Shown here one piece after another: positions 42,650-49,394 of a DNA stretch of 49,394 bases. Numbering within the stretch: position 1 is the stretch's first letter; each line of letters begins with the position of its first letter. The notes beneath the pieces were generated by a model. The model was not told where the DNA came from. It saw nothing but the letters and a program-made list of their open reading frames with translations, and made no database searches. Source of the stretch: an uncultured Tenacibaculum sp. Lineage in GTDB: Bacteria > Bacteroidota > Bacteroidia > Flavobacteriales > Flavobacteriaceae. A program made the position numbers and the translations under genes. The stretch spans positions 1 to 49,394 of the forward strand of contig CANNGJ010000021.1 in assembly GCA_947504185.1 (NCBI GenBank), in the 5' to 3' direction.

Positions 42650-42658
42650 TTGTTTTAC

Positions 42659-43723
42659 CTATTTCTCTGGATAAAAAATTACACCAGAAGAATGGTCTTT
42701 ACTTGCTCCTGTTACAGATTGCAAACAATTGATTTCATTTTTATTTTTTAGTAAACCTAAAAAAGCAAATATCAATGCTTCTTTATATTCGATTAATTCT
42801 TTAGAAACTATTTCGATTTTCTTGCTTGAGTAATATTCAATCCTTTGCATTAAGAACGAATTAAAAACTCCGCCTCCTGTTACTAAAACTGTAGAACTAT
42901 CTCTTAAAACAGTACCAATTTGAATTGCAACATGCTCTATAAATGTTCTTAAAATAGTCTCAACATTTTTTTCTAAGTCATCAATTAGTGGAAAAATATT
43001 TTGCTGAACCCACTCTAAACCTAGTGATTTTGGCGGCATTTTTTGATAAAACTCTAATGAATTCAATGTCTCTAACAACTCTTTATTTACTTTACCAGTA
43101 GATGCTATCTTCCCTCGATCATCAAACTCAAATCCTAACTTATTTGTGTAGTGATTTAACACAATATTTACTGGACATATATCAAAAGCAATTCTTTTAT
43201 CATCTTTTTCGAAAGATACATTTGCAAACCCTCCTAGATTTACACAATGACTATAGTTTGAAAACATCAGTTTATCTCCGATAGGCACAAGTGGAGCACC
43301 TTGTCCTTTAAGGGTTACATCTTGAGTTCTAAAATCACAAATAATCTTTTTATTAGTAATATTTGCCATTTCTTGTCCATCACCAATTTGAAGCGTAACT
43401 CCATTATGTGGCTCATGTAAAATTGTATGCCCATGAGAAGCAATAAAATCTAGCTTATATATCTTATTTTTAATTATAAATTCATTAAGTAAGTTCCCTA
43501 AAAGTTTCCCGTATTTTACATCTAATCCTTTTAAATTCTCCTTAGTATAAAATATTGCTTCTTTCAAAACATCTTTCCATTCTTTAGGGTATGGAAAGGT
43601 TTCAGCTTTAATAATTTCAAAATCTTGATATGAATTATTGTTGATTTTTAGATAAGCAATATCAATTCCATCTAACGAAGTTCCTGACATCAATCCTATA
43701 CAGTAAATATATTTATTAGACAT
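42659..43723 (-). CDS. anmK: anhydro-N-acetylmuramic acid kinase
   Basis: AnmK opens and phosphorylates 1,6-anhydro-MurNAc from peptidoglycan turnover, giving MurNAc-6-phosphate. The 354-residue ASKHA kinase begins with the diagnostic GLMSGTSLDGIDIAY (from residue 11). It continues with ASHGHTILHEP, QIGDGQEMA, FRTQDVTLKGQGAPLVP and a C-terminal VTGGGVFNSFL. Length is standard. It diverges from the acyl-CoA dehydrogenase gene. A TACTTTTA box ends 4 bases before its ATG. Confidence 0.95.
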   Translation of the reverse strand: MSNKYIYCIGLMSGTSLDGIDIAYLKINNNSYQDFEIIKAETFPYPKEWKDVLKEAIFYTKENLKGLDVKYGKLLGNLLNEFIIKNKIYKLDFIASHGHTILHEPHNGVTLQIGDGQEMANITNKKIICDFRTQDVTLKGQGAPLVPIGDKLMFSNYSHCVNLGGFANVSFEKDDKRIAFDICPVNIVLNHYTNKLGFEFDDRGKIASTGKVNKELLETLNSLEFYQKMPPKSLGLEWVQQNIFPLIDDLEKNVETILRTFIEHVAIQIGTVLRDSSTVLVTGGGVFNSFLMQRIEYYSSKKIEIVSKELIEYKEALIFAFLGLLKNKNEINCLQSVTGASKDHSSGVIFYPEK

Positions 43724-43727
43724 AAAG

Positions 43728-43735
43728 TAAAAGTA
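43728..43735 (-). promoter_or_regulatory. -7-like box immediately before anmK
   Basis: Minus-strand TACTTTTA (one base off TAnnTTTG) followed by CTTT and the ATG. Same geometry as the boxes before murF, cdd, guaA and truA; weaker as a single case. Confidence 0.3.
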
Positions 43736-43743
43736 GAAAGTCT

Positions 43744-43775
43744 ATTGAAAATATGCTATTAAAAAAGTATCTTTG
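43744..43775 (+). promoter_or_regulatory. promoter of the acyl-CoA dehydrogenase gene
   Basis: TTG at 43745-43747, a 20-base spacer, and TATCTTTG at 43768-43775 match the Bacteroidota consensus. The ATG lies 39 bases past the box, giving a leader of about 33 nt. Confidence 0.75.
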
Positions 43776-43814
43776 AGCACATTTTTTACGAATTTAATAA
43801 AATAAAAATATATA

Positions 43815-44957
43815 ATGGATTTTAATCTTACAGAAGAGCATTTAATGATTCGTGATGCTGCGCGTGATTTTGCTCAAACCGAATTATTACCTGGAGTTAT
43901 AGAAAGAGATGAAAAACAAAGTTTTCCTAACGAATTAGTTCGTAAAATGGGGGAATTAGGTTTTATGGGAGTTATGGTAGATCCTAAATATGGAGGTAGT
44001 GGTATGGATGCTGTTTCTTATGTATTAATTATGGAAGAACTTTCTAAAATTGATGCTTCTGCTTCTGTAATGGTTTCTGTAAATAATTCATTAGTTTGTT
44101 ATGGTTTGGAAGCTTATGGAACTGAAGAACAAAAACAAAAATATTTAACGAAATTAGCTACTGGTGAACAAATCGGTGCTTTTTGTTTAAGTGAACCTGA
44201 AGCTGGATCTGATGCTACTTCTCAAGCGACTACTGCTATCGACAAAGGAGATCATTATTTATTAAACGGAACAAAAAACTGGATTACCAACGGTGGTCGT
44301 GCAGGTGTTTACTTAGTAATCGCACAAACCGATCGTGAAAAAGGTCATAGAGGTATCAACGCTTTTATCCTTGAAAAAGGAATGGAAGGTTTTGATATTG
44401 GTCCAAAAGAGGATAAATTAGGAATTCGTGGTTCTGACACACATACATTACAATTTAACGATGTAAAAGTACCTAAAGAAAACCGTATTGGCGAAGATGG
44501 CTTCGGATTTAAATTTGCCATGAAAACATTATCTGGTGGTCGTATTGGTATTGCTGCTCAAGCTTTAGGTATTGCTTCTGGAGCTTATGAATTAGCTTTA
44601 AAATATTCAAAAGTGCGTAAAGCTTTTGGTACAGAAATCTGTAACCACCAAGTCATTGCTTTTAAATTAGCTGATATGTATACTGAAATTGCAGCTGCTC
44701 GTCATTTAGTAATGGCTGCTGCTTGTAAAAAAGATGCTGGAGAAAACTATGATCGTGAGGGAGCTATGGCAAAATTATACGCAAGTAAAGTAGCTATGGA
44801 ACAAACTGTAGAAGCTGTTCAAATTCACGGTGGTAACGGTTTTGTAAAAGAATATCATGTTGAACGTTTAATGCGTGATGCAAAAATTACTCAGATTTAT
44901 GAAGGTACTTCAGAAATTCAAAAAATTGTAATTTCTAGAAGTTTAATAAGAGACTAA
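43815..44957 (+). CDS. acyl-CoA dehydrogenase
   Basis: A 380-residue FAD enzyme that introduces the alpha-beta double bond into an acyl-CoA, as in fatty-acid or branched-chain amino-acid oxidation. It shows the family signatures GAFCLSEPEAGSDA (flavin/substrate contact), NWITNGGRAGVYLV, and the C-terminal catalytic Glu363 in IYEGTSEIQ. Glu at this position fits short-chain or butyryl-type enzymes, distinct from isovaleryl-CoA dehydrogenase, whose base is elsewhere. It stands alone between its own promoter and terminator. Confidence 0.93.
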   Translation: MDFNLTEEHLMIRDAARDFAQTELLPGVIERDEKQSFPNELVRKMGELGFMGVMVDPKYGGSGMDAVSYVLIMEELSKIDASASVMVSVNNSLVCYGLEAYGTEEQKQKYLTKLATGEQIGAFCLSEPEAGSDATSQATTAIDKGDHYLLNGTKNWITNGGRAGVYLVIAQTDREKGHRGINAFILEKGMEGFDIGPKEDKLGIRGSDTHTLQFNDVKVPKENRIGEDGFGFKFAMKTLSGGRIGIAAQALGIASGAYELALKYSKVRKAFGTEICNHQVIAFKLADMYTEIAAARHLVMAAACKKDAGENYDREGAMAKLYASKVAMEQTVEAVQIHGGNGFVKEYHVERLMRDAKITQIYEGTSEIQKIVISRSLIRD

Positions 44958-44981
44958 TCTTAACTACCATATAAAAGAACT

Positions 44982-45010
44982 AAAAGCTCATTTTTTAATG
45001 GGCTTTTATT
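44982..45010 (+). terminator. terminator after the acyl-CoA dehydrogenase gene
   Basis: An 11-bp stem with one T-G pair (AAAAGCTCATT / AATGGGCTTTT) and a short T-loop, followed by TTTTATT. It lies 25 bases past the stop codon. Confidence 0.8.
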
Positions 45011-45037
45011 GTATTAAAATTCTTTATAGTAAATTTG
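45009..45037 (+). promoter_or_regulatory. promoter of the polyprenyl-phosphate-sugar module
   Basis: TTG at 45009-45011, an 18-base spacer and TAAATTTG at 45030-45037 form a consensus-like promoter 19 bases before the ATG at 45057. Confidence 0.6.
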
Positions 45038-45056
45038 CCCTATCAAATAATTACCT

Positions 45057-46010
45057 ATGCCACTTGACAAAAAAGCCTATGGCTTTATATCTGTAGTAAT
45101 ACCAGTATATAATGAGGAAGACAATGTTGCTCCTCTAACTCAAAAAATTGATGAAAGTTTACAAGGTTACGACTACGAAATAATCTATATTGATGACTTT
45201 TCTACCGATAATACAAAGAAGAATATTATCGCCATGAAAAATCCTAATGTAGCTCTTATTGAACTTCGTAAAAACTACGGTCAAAGTTTAGCATTAGCAG
45301 CAGGTTTTGATTATGCTAAAGGAGATTATATTGTAACTCTTGATGGAGATATGCAAAACGATCCATCTGACATTCCTCATATGCTAGAAAAAGCTGAAAC
45401 TGAAGACTGGGATGTAGTTACAGGAATTAGAGCAAAAAGAAAAGATTCACTTATAAGAACCTTTCCTTCTAAAATTGCTAATTTTTTAATTAGAAGAGCT
45501 ACTCGTTTAGATTTAAAAGACCAAGGTTGTGCAATTAAAGTATTTAGAAAAGAAATTGCTAAAGACTTGAATTTATATGGTGAAATGCACCGATTTATTA
45601 ATCTTTTAGCCCATTTAAACGGAGCTAGAATTACGCAAGTTCCAGTAAAACACCATCCAAGAATACATGGACAATCTAAATACGGTTTAGGTAGAACTGT
45701 TAAAGTAATTAATGATATTGTTTTAATTATATTTCAAAGAAAATATATGCAACGTCCAATACACCTATTTGGTAATTTTGGGCTATTCTTCTTATTTATT
45801 GGATTTTCTATAAACCTTTATTTATTAATTCTAAAGTTATTAGGTGAAGATATTTGGGGCAGGCCTTTATTAATATTAGGGGTCTTATTTGTTATAATCG
45901 GTTTACAATTTTTTACAGTAGGTATTATTGCCGACTTGTTAATGAGAACCTATTACGAATCGCAGAAAAAACGTCCATATACAATTCGAAAAATTCATTT
46001 AAGTGAATAA
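45057..46010 (+). CDS. polyprenyl-phosphate sugar synthase (DPM1/GtrB-like GT2)
   Basis: A 317-residue family 2 glycosyltransferase of the dolichol-phosphate mannose synthase/GtrB type, loading a sugar from a nucleotide onto undecaprenyl phosphate at the cytosolic face. N-terminal motifs are VVIPVYNEEDNV, YIDDFSTDNT and the DGDMQND metal motif (Asp96/Asp98). Two C-terminal transmembrane helices (~237-257 and ~270-292) are as in GtrB. It overlaps the downstream flippase-like gene by 8 bases. It probably supplies the lipid-linked donor for the ArnT-like transferase two genes later. Confidence 0.92.
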   Translation: MPLDKKAYGFISVVIPVYNEEDNVAPLTQKIDESLQGYDYEIIYIDDFSTDNTKKNIIAMKNPNVALIELRKNYGQSLALAAGFDYAKGDYIVTLDGDMQNDPSDIPHMLEKAETEDWDVVTGIRAKRKDSLIRTFPSKIANFLIRRATRLDLKDQGCAIKVFRKEIAKDLNLYGEMHRFINLLAHLNGARITQVPVKHHPRIHGQSKYGLGRTVKVINDIVLIIFQRKYMQRPIHLFGNFGLFFLFIGFSINLYLLILKLLGEDIWGRPLLILGVLFVIIGLQFFTVGIIADLLMRTYYESQKKRPYTIRKIHLSE

Positions 46011-46869
46011 AAAAATCCTTAAAACAATTGCTAAAATTGGTGTAAGCTTTTTACTCTTATACTTAGTTTTTACAAAAATTGAATTTGACCAAATATTAGA
46101 TTTATATCAAAAATCGAATGTTTTTTATCTTGTATTAGCTATTGTTTTATTTATTCTTTCACAACTTATCTCATCAGTTAGGTTAAATTATATTTTTCAT
46201 CAAAATGGTTTTCTTTTGGAAAGTTACAGTAATCTAAAACTGTATTTTGTGGGTATGTTCTATAATTTTTTCATTCCTGGAGGAGTTGGTGGCGATGCTT
46301 ACAAAGTTTTTGCTTTAAATAAAAAATTTGACTGGAGTGTTAAGCAGCTTACAAAATGCGTATTTGTTGATCGGCTTATTGGTTTACTTGCAATTATCTC
46401 ACTCTTATTATTAATGGGAGGTTATTTGCTTTTTACGAATTCACTTTTTATTCTTTTAGGAGCCTTCTTGACCGTTGTTTTTTTCTTTATAGGGAAATTT
46501 ATTTTAACACGTTTTATTAAAGACTCTAATCGAATTTATAATTATAGTTTTGGATATTCAATACTTATTCAACTCTTGCAAATAGGAGTGATTATTGCTA
46601 CTATTAAAGCTTTTCAATTAGAAGATATTAATATGATTAGTTACTGCTTTGTATTTTTAGTTTCATCAGTACTTTCAGTAGTTTCTTTTGCAGGATTTGG
46701 TGCTAGAGAATATGTTTTTTTACAAGCATCCACCTTTTTATCAACCAATGAAGCCATTGCCACAAGCATAGGTCTTTCATTTAATATTATTACAGCTTTG
46801 GTTGCTTTGGTTGGCGTCTTTTTTATTCTTTATAAATTGGATTTAAAAACCACCAGTACTATTAAATAA
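46003..46869 (+). CDS. lysylphosphatidylglycerol synthase/UPF0104-type membrane protein, flippase candidate
   Basis: A 288-residue membrane protein of the AglD/UPF0104 (LPG synthase transmembrane) family with about 7-8 helices. Two family motifs are clear: PGGVGGDAYKVF near residue 87 and GFGAREYVF near 228. It begins at a GTG (46003-46005) inside the end of the preceding gene. The sequence after it, basic then a long helix, is a normal start for this family. Such proteins are often encoded with lipid-linked-sugar enzymes, so moving the polyprenyl-phosphate sugar across the membrane is a reasonable inference. Confidence 0.83.
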   Translation: MNKKILKTIAKIGVSFLLLYLVFTKIEFDQILDLYQKSNVFYLVLAIVLFILSQLISSVRLNYIFHQNGFLLESYSNLKLYFVGMFYNFFIPGGVGGDAYKVFALNKKFDWSVKQLTKCVFVDRLIGLLAIISLLLLMGGYLLFTNSLFILLGAFLTVVFFFIGKFILTRFIKDSNRIYNYSFGYSILIQLLQIGVIIATIKAFQLEDINMISYCFVFLVSSVLSVVSFAGFGAREYVFLQASTFLSTNEAIATSIGLSFNIITALVALVGVFFILYKLDLKTTSTIK

Positions 46870-46879
46870 TTTATCTTTT

Positions 46880-48526
46880 ATGAACTTTTTTTACCAACAA
46901 AAAAACATTAAATATTTATATTTTTTAGTAGCATTCGTTTATGCAATAGGCTTGTTTATGAATCTGATGGAAAATGATTCTGCACAACATGCAACCATGG
47001 CTATGCGAATGTATTTAAACGATAATCTTTTTGAACTTTATAAAGGTCCAAACCCTTATTTAGATAAACCCCATATGCACTTTTGGCTAGCAGCTATTTC
47101 TTTTAAAATTTTTGGTTTATATGAATGGGCTTATAGAATTCCTGCAATCCTATTTACCATTTTAGGGGCTTATTCTGTATATCAATTAACAAAAAAGTTA
47201 TACGATATAAGTGTTGCTCATTATGGTACTTTAATCTTTTTAACAAGCCAATCTATAATTTTAGCCAACCATGATGTACGTACAGACGCTGTTTTAACTG
47301 GAGCTACAATTTTTGCTATATGGCTATTATTTGAATATATATCAACAAGAAAAATAATACACATTATTTTAGGAACTATAGGAATGGGAATCTCTTTTTC
47401 AACAAAAGGCTTCTATGGAGTTGGTATTATTTGTTTTTCTCTTTTATCACATATTATTTATACAAAAAAATATAAAGTTTTATTATCTTATAAGATATTA
47501 ATAGGACTAGCAGTCTTTTTTATAAGTATCATACCAATATTATATGCTTACTATGTACAATTTGGTTGGGAAGGTGTCAACTTTATTTTATGGAATCAAA
47601 ATGTAAATAGAATAACAGCAACAGGGTTTAAACAAAATAGTCCTGATTATTTTTTCTTTTTTCATTCGCTACTTTGGGTATTTTTACCATGGGCATTCCT
47701 AATGTATTATGGCATGTTTTACCAATTAAAAAAATGGGTAAAAAACAAGTTTAAATTAACCGAAGGAGTTGAGTTTTTAACTTTAGGAGGAGTTCTCATT
47801 ACACTTCTTATTATTAGTTTCTCTAAATTCAAGTTACCACACTATTTGAACCCTTTATTAACCTTATTATCGGTATTCACAGCTGGTGTTTTATACAATT
47901 TAAAAAAAGATCAACAACAAAAAACATTAAAAATATTCTTAGGTATAGTATATTTTATTGCTACTATGCTTACAATTGCAGTACTTTTAATTCTATTCTT
48001 CACATTTAATACACTCAACACCCTAATTATAATTTGTAGTTTAACACTCTTCTTAGTAGTATTATTTACTTTATTAAAAAAAGCAGAACTTCAGAAAAAA
48101 ATAGTAATTAACTCTGTATTGTTAATGATTTTTGTGAATGTGGTTTTAAACGCATATTTCTATCCTGAATTATTACAATATCAAGGAGGACTTAATATGT
48201 CTAAAATTATTACAGAACATAATATAGATGTCAATAACATTTATCATTATGAAAACAACTATTCATGGACACTTGATTATTACACTAAAAGGAATACACC
48301 TACAATAACAAAAGAAGAAATACAAAATTCGAATAAAGAAATTTGGTTATTTGTTAATTCTGAAAAAGTAGTTAATCAATTACTAAAAGATGGTTTCAAA
48401 ATAGAAGAAAAACTAGCTGCAGATCATTTTAGAGTTACTAGGCTTAATTTAAAGTTTTTAAACCCTAACAGAAGAGTATCCCAACTTAGTAAAGTATACC
48501 TACTAAAGATTAAGACATATTTTTAA
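46880..48526 (+). CDS. ArnT/PMT-like membrane glycosyltransferase
   Basis: A 548-residue GT-C enzyme of the ArnT/protein-O-mannosyltransferase family, transferring a sugar from undecaprenyl phosphate to a lipid A, glycan or protein acceptor outside the inner membrane. A first-loop acidic motif (MENDSAQHATMAMRM) is followed by YLDKPHMHFWLAA and HDVRTDAVLTG. About 11-12 transmembrane helices follow, then a periplasmic C-terminal domain. It starts 10 bases after the flippase candidate. The acceptor is unknown. It overlaps the convergent truA by 17 bases with no terminator. Confidence 0.88.
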   Translation: MNFFYQQKNIKYLYFLVAFVYAIGLFMNLMENDSAQHATMAMRMYLNDNLFELYKGPNPYLDKPHMHFWLAAISFKIFGLYEWAYRIPAILFTILGAYSVYQLTKKLYDISVAHYGTLIFLTSQSIILANHDVRTDAVLTGATIFAIWLLFEYISTRKIIHIILGTIGMGISFSTKGFYGVGIICFSLLSHIIYTKKYKVLLSYKILIGLAVFFISIIPILYAYYVQFGWEGVNFILWNQNVNRITATGFKQNSPDYFFFFHSLLWVFLPWAFLMYYGMFYQLKKWVKNKFKLTEGVEFLTLGGVLITLLIISFSKFKLPHYLNPLLTLLSVFTAGVLYNLKKDQQQKTLKIFLGIVYFIATMLTIAVLLILFFTFNTLNTLIIICSLTLFLVVLFTLLKKAELQKKIVINSVLLMIFVNVVLNAYFYPELLQYQGGLNMSKIITEHNIDVNNIYHYENNYSWTLDYYTKRNTPTITKEEIQNSNKEIWLFVNSEKVVNQLLKDGFKIEEKLAADHFRVTRLNLKFLNPNRRVSQLSKVYLLKIKTYF

Positions 48527-49298
48527 ATAAAATATTAGCTAAATGTAAACCAGAAGCTGGCGCAATATTTTTTATTAAATCAATATCTGAATTTGGATCT
48601 AAGCTTTGTTTTATAAACTCTAAATCAAATTCTCCTTTTCCTAAACTATGTAATCCTCCCATTATTAAACGAATTTGATTTCTTAAAAATCCTTCTCCTC
48701 TAACTATTAAAACATAACTTTCTTTCGGAAAAAAAGAAGCAGTTAATTCAGTATTTTTTTCAATTCTGCAATATTGTATTTCTCGTTCTACTTTTGTTTC
48801 TGGCGATGGTTTTGTACAATATCTTTTATAATTATGAAACCCTTCAAATAATTTAGCCCCCTCTTTCATCAATTCAATATCCAATTGCTCTCTAAAACGA
48901 TTTAAAAAAGGTGCAGCATACGGATGATTTTTCTCTCCATATGAAAAATAATATCTATACTCCTTAATCTTAGGATGCTGAATTACATTAAAATCTCTAG
49001 GGATATCTTCGATATTTAACGCTCTAATATCACTTGGAGCATTAATATTAAAATCTGTCATAAATTGATTAAAATCAACTTTCTCATCAATAAATAACTG
49101 AAATGCAAAATGACTTGCTGATACTCTTGCATCTGTTCTACCTACTCCTAAACTCTTTAATCGAATATCTTTATAAATAAACTTTAGTGTTTTATCTAAA
49201 AAAAGATGTCCCGTTTTCAAGTTTGGTTGTTTTTGCCATCCGTGAAATCGAAATCCCAAATATTGAATAGTTACTAAATAAGAATGTTTATAATTCAT
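48510..49298 (-). CDS. truA: tRNA pseudouridine synthase A, divergent TruA-family
   Basis: TruA isomerises uridines 38-40 in tRNA anticodon arms. The 262-residue protein has the N-terminal IQYLGFRFHGWQ, catalytic Asp56 in GRTDARVSA, and the C-terminal block VRGEGFLRNQIRLIMGGL. The canonical motif is GRTDAGVHA; here the residue after Ala is Arg and His is replaced by Ser. Bacteroidota often have a second, divergent TruA-like gene, and this may be that copy, so its target could differ. It lies just downstream of the rRNA operon terminator on the same strand, with a TATTTTTG box ending 4 bases before its ATG. Confidence 0.87.
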   Translation of the reverse strand: MNYKHSYLVTIQYLGFRFHGWQKQPNLKTGHLFLDKTLKFIYKDIRLKSLGVGRTDARVSASHFAFQLFIDEKVDFNQFMTDFNINAPSDIRALNIEDIPRDFNVIQHPKIKEYRYYFSYGEKNHPYAAPFLNRFREQLDIELMKEGAKLFEGFHNYKRYCTKPSPETKVEREIQYCRIEKNTELTASFFPKESYVLIVRGEGFLRNQIRLIMGGLHSLGKGEFDLEFIKQSLDPNSDIDLIKNIAPASGLHLANILFKNMS

Positions 49299-49302
49299 AA
49301 GT

Positions 49303-49310
49303 CAAAAATA
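49303..49310 (-). promoter_or_regulatory. -7 box immediately before truA
   Basis: Minus-strand TATTTTTG matches TAnnTTTG exactly and is followed by ACTT and the ATG at 49298. It sits between the rRNA terminator and truA, so truA probably uses it, with a nearly leaderless transcript. Confidence 0.5.
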
Positions 49311-49335
49311 GCAGTAAATTTCAATTACGTGTAAA

Positions 49336-49367
49336 AAAAAACCTCAATCTTTATCAGATTGAGGTTT
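49336..49367 (-). terminator. terminator of the rRNA operon
   Basis: A perfect 12-bp stem (AAACCTCAATCT / AGATTGAGGTTT) with a five-base loop. On the minus strand it is followed by a run of nine T (complement of 49333-49341). It lies just past the 5S rRNA 3' end. Confidence 0.9.
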
Positions 49368-49374
49368 AAAAAGA

Positions 49375-49394
49375 AAGGCAACGACCTACTCTCC
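49375..49394 (-). rRNA. rrf: 5S rRNA, 3' end only (runs off the window)
   Basis: The minus strand reads GGAGAGTAGGTCGTTGCCTT, which matches the conserved 3' end of bacterial 5S rRNA (GAGAGTAGG). The rest of the gene, and presumably a 16S-23S-5S operon, lies beyond the right edge. The exact mature 3' end is uncertain by one or two bases. Confidence 0.85.

Overview
The window is an AT-rich stretch of a Flavobacteriia (Bacteroidota) chromosome, most likely a marine member of the Flavobacteriaceae (Tenacibaculum/Polaribacter-like; the genus is inference). Support comes from gldJ and porV (gliding motility and type IX secretion), an NhaD Na+/H+ antiporter, near-absence of Shine-Dalgarno sequences, and repeated Bacteroidota-type promoters (-7 box TAnnTTTG, sometimes with TTG/TTTG about 18-20 nt upstream).

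Layout. 1-11 kb holds housekeeping and envelope genes: a BadF/GlcNAc-kinase-type ATPase, murF, gldJ, porV, cdd, a FabH-like synthase, guaA and a LysM/periplasmic-binding lipoprotein. 10.86-36.1 kb is one 25-gene minus-strand surface-polysaccharide locus. Read from its promoter near 36.15 kb it encodes a WbpA/TviB-like dehydrogenase, WbpB/WlbA-like oxidoreductase, UDP-glucose dehydrogenase, UDP-glucuronate epimerase, Wza-like exporter, Wzz-like protein, a tightly coupled seven-gene CMP-sugar module, flippase, DUF115/GT42-like protein, polymerase-like protein, GMC oxidoreductase, SDR, GT2, initiating phosphoglycosyltransferase, and finally galE-rfbA-rfbC-rfbD-rfbB. Three identical tRNA-Val(TAC) genes in perfect 115-bp tandem repeats lie just upstream. 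36.5-49.4 kb holds exbB-exbD-tonB-folC, a Glu/Leu/Phe/Val dehydrogenase with nhaD, anmK, an acyl-CoA dehydrogenase, a three-gene polyprenyl-phosphate-sugar module, a divergent truA, and the 3' end of a 5S rRNA gene on the minus strand at the right edge.

How it fits together. The polysaccharide locus predicts an acidic Wzx/Wzy-type glycan drawing on UDP-GlcA/GalA, UDP-GlcNAcA derivatives, Gal and dTDP-L-rhamnose. The most interesting part is 23010-28038: a NeuA-like cytidylyltransferase, a YhcH/NanQ-like anomerase, an HpcH/HpaI pyruvate aldolase with its catalytic residues intact, an SDR, a 6-phosphogluconolactonase-like protein, a HAD phosphatase and a D-2-hydroxyacid dehydrogenase, with no NeuB or KdsA in the window. 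I infer a route to a CMP-activated 2-keto-3-deoxy sugar acid built by a class II pyruvate aldolase, possibly transferred by the DUF115/GT42-like protein at 20752-21579. A second recurring pattern is that murF, cdd, guaA, anmK and truA each have a -7-like box ending 3-4 nt before the ATG, suggesting leaderless transcripts.
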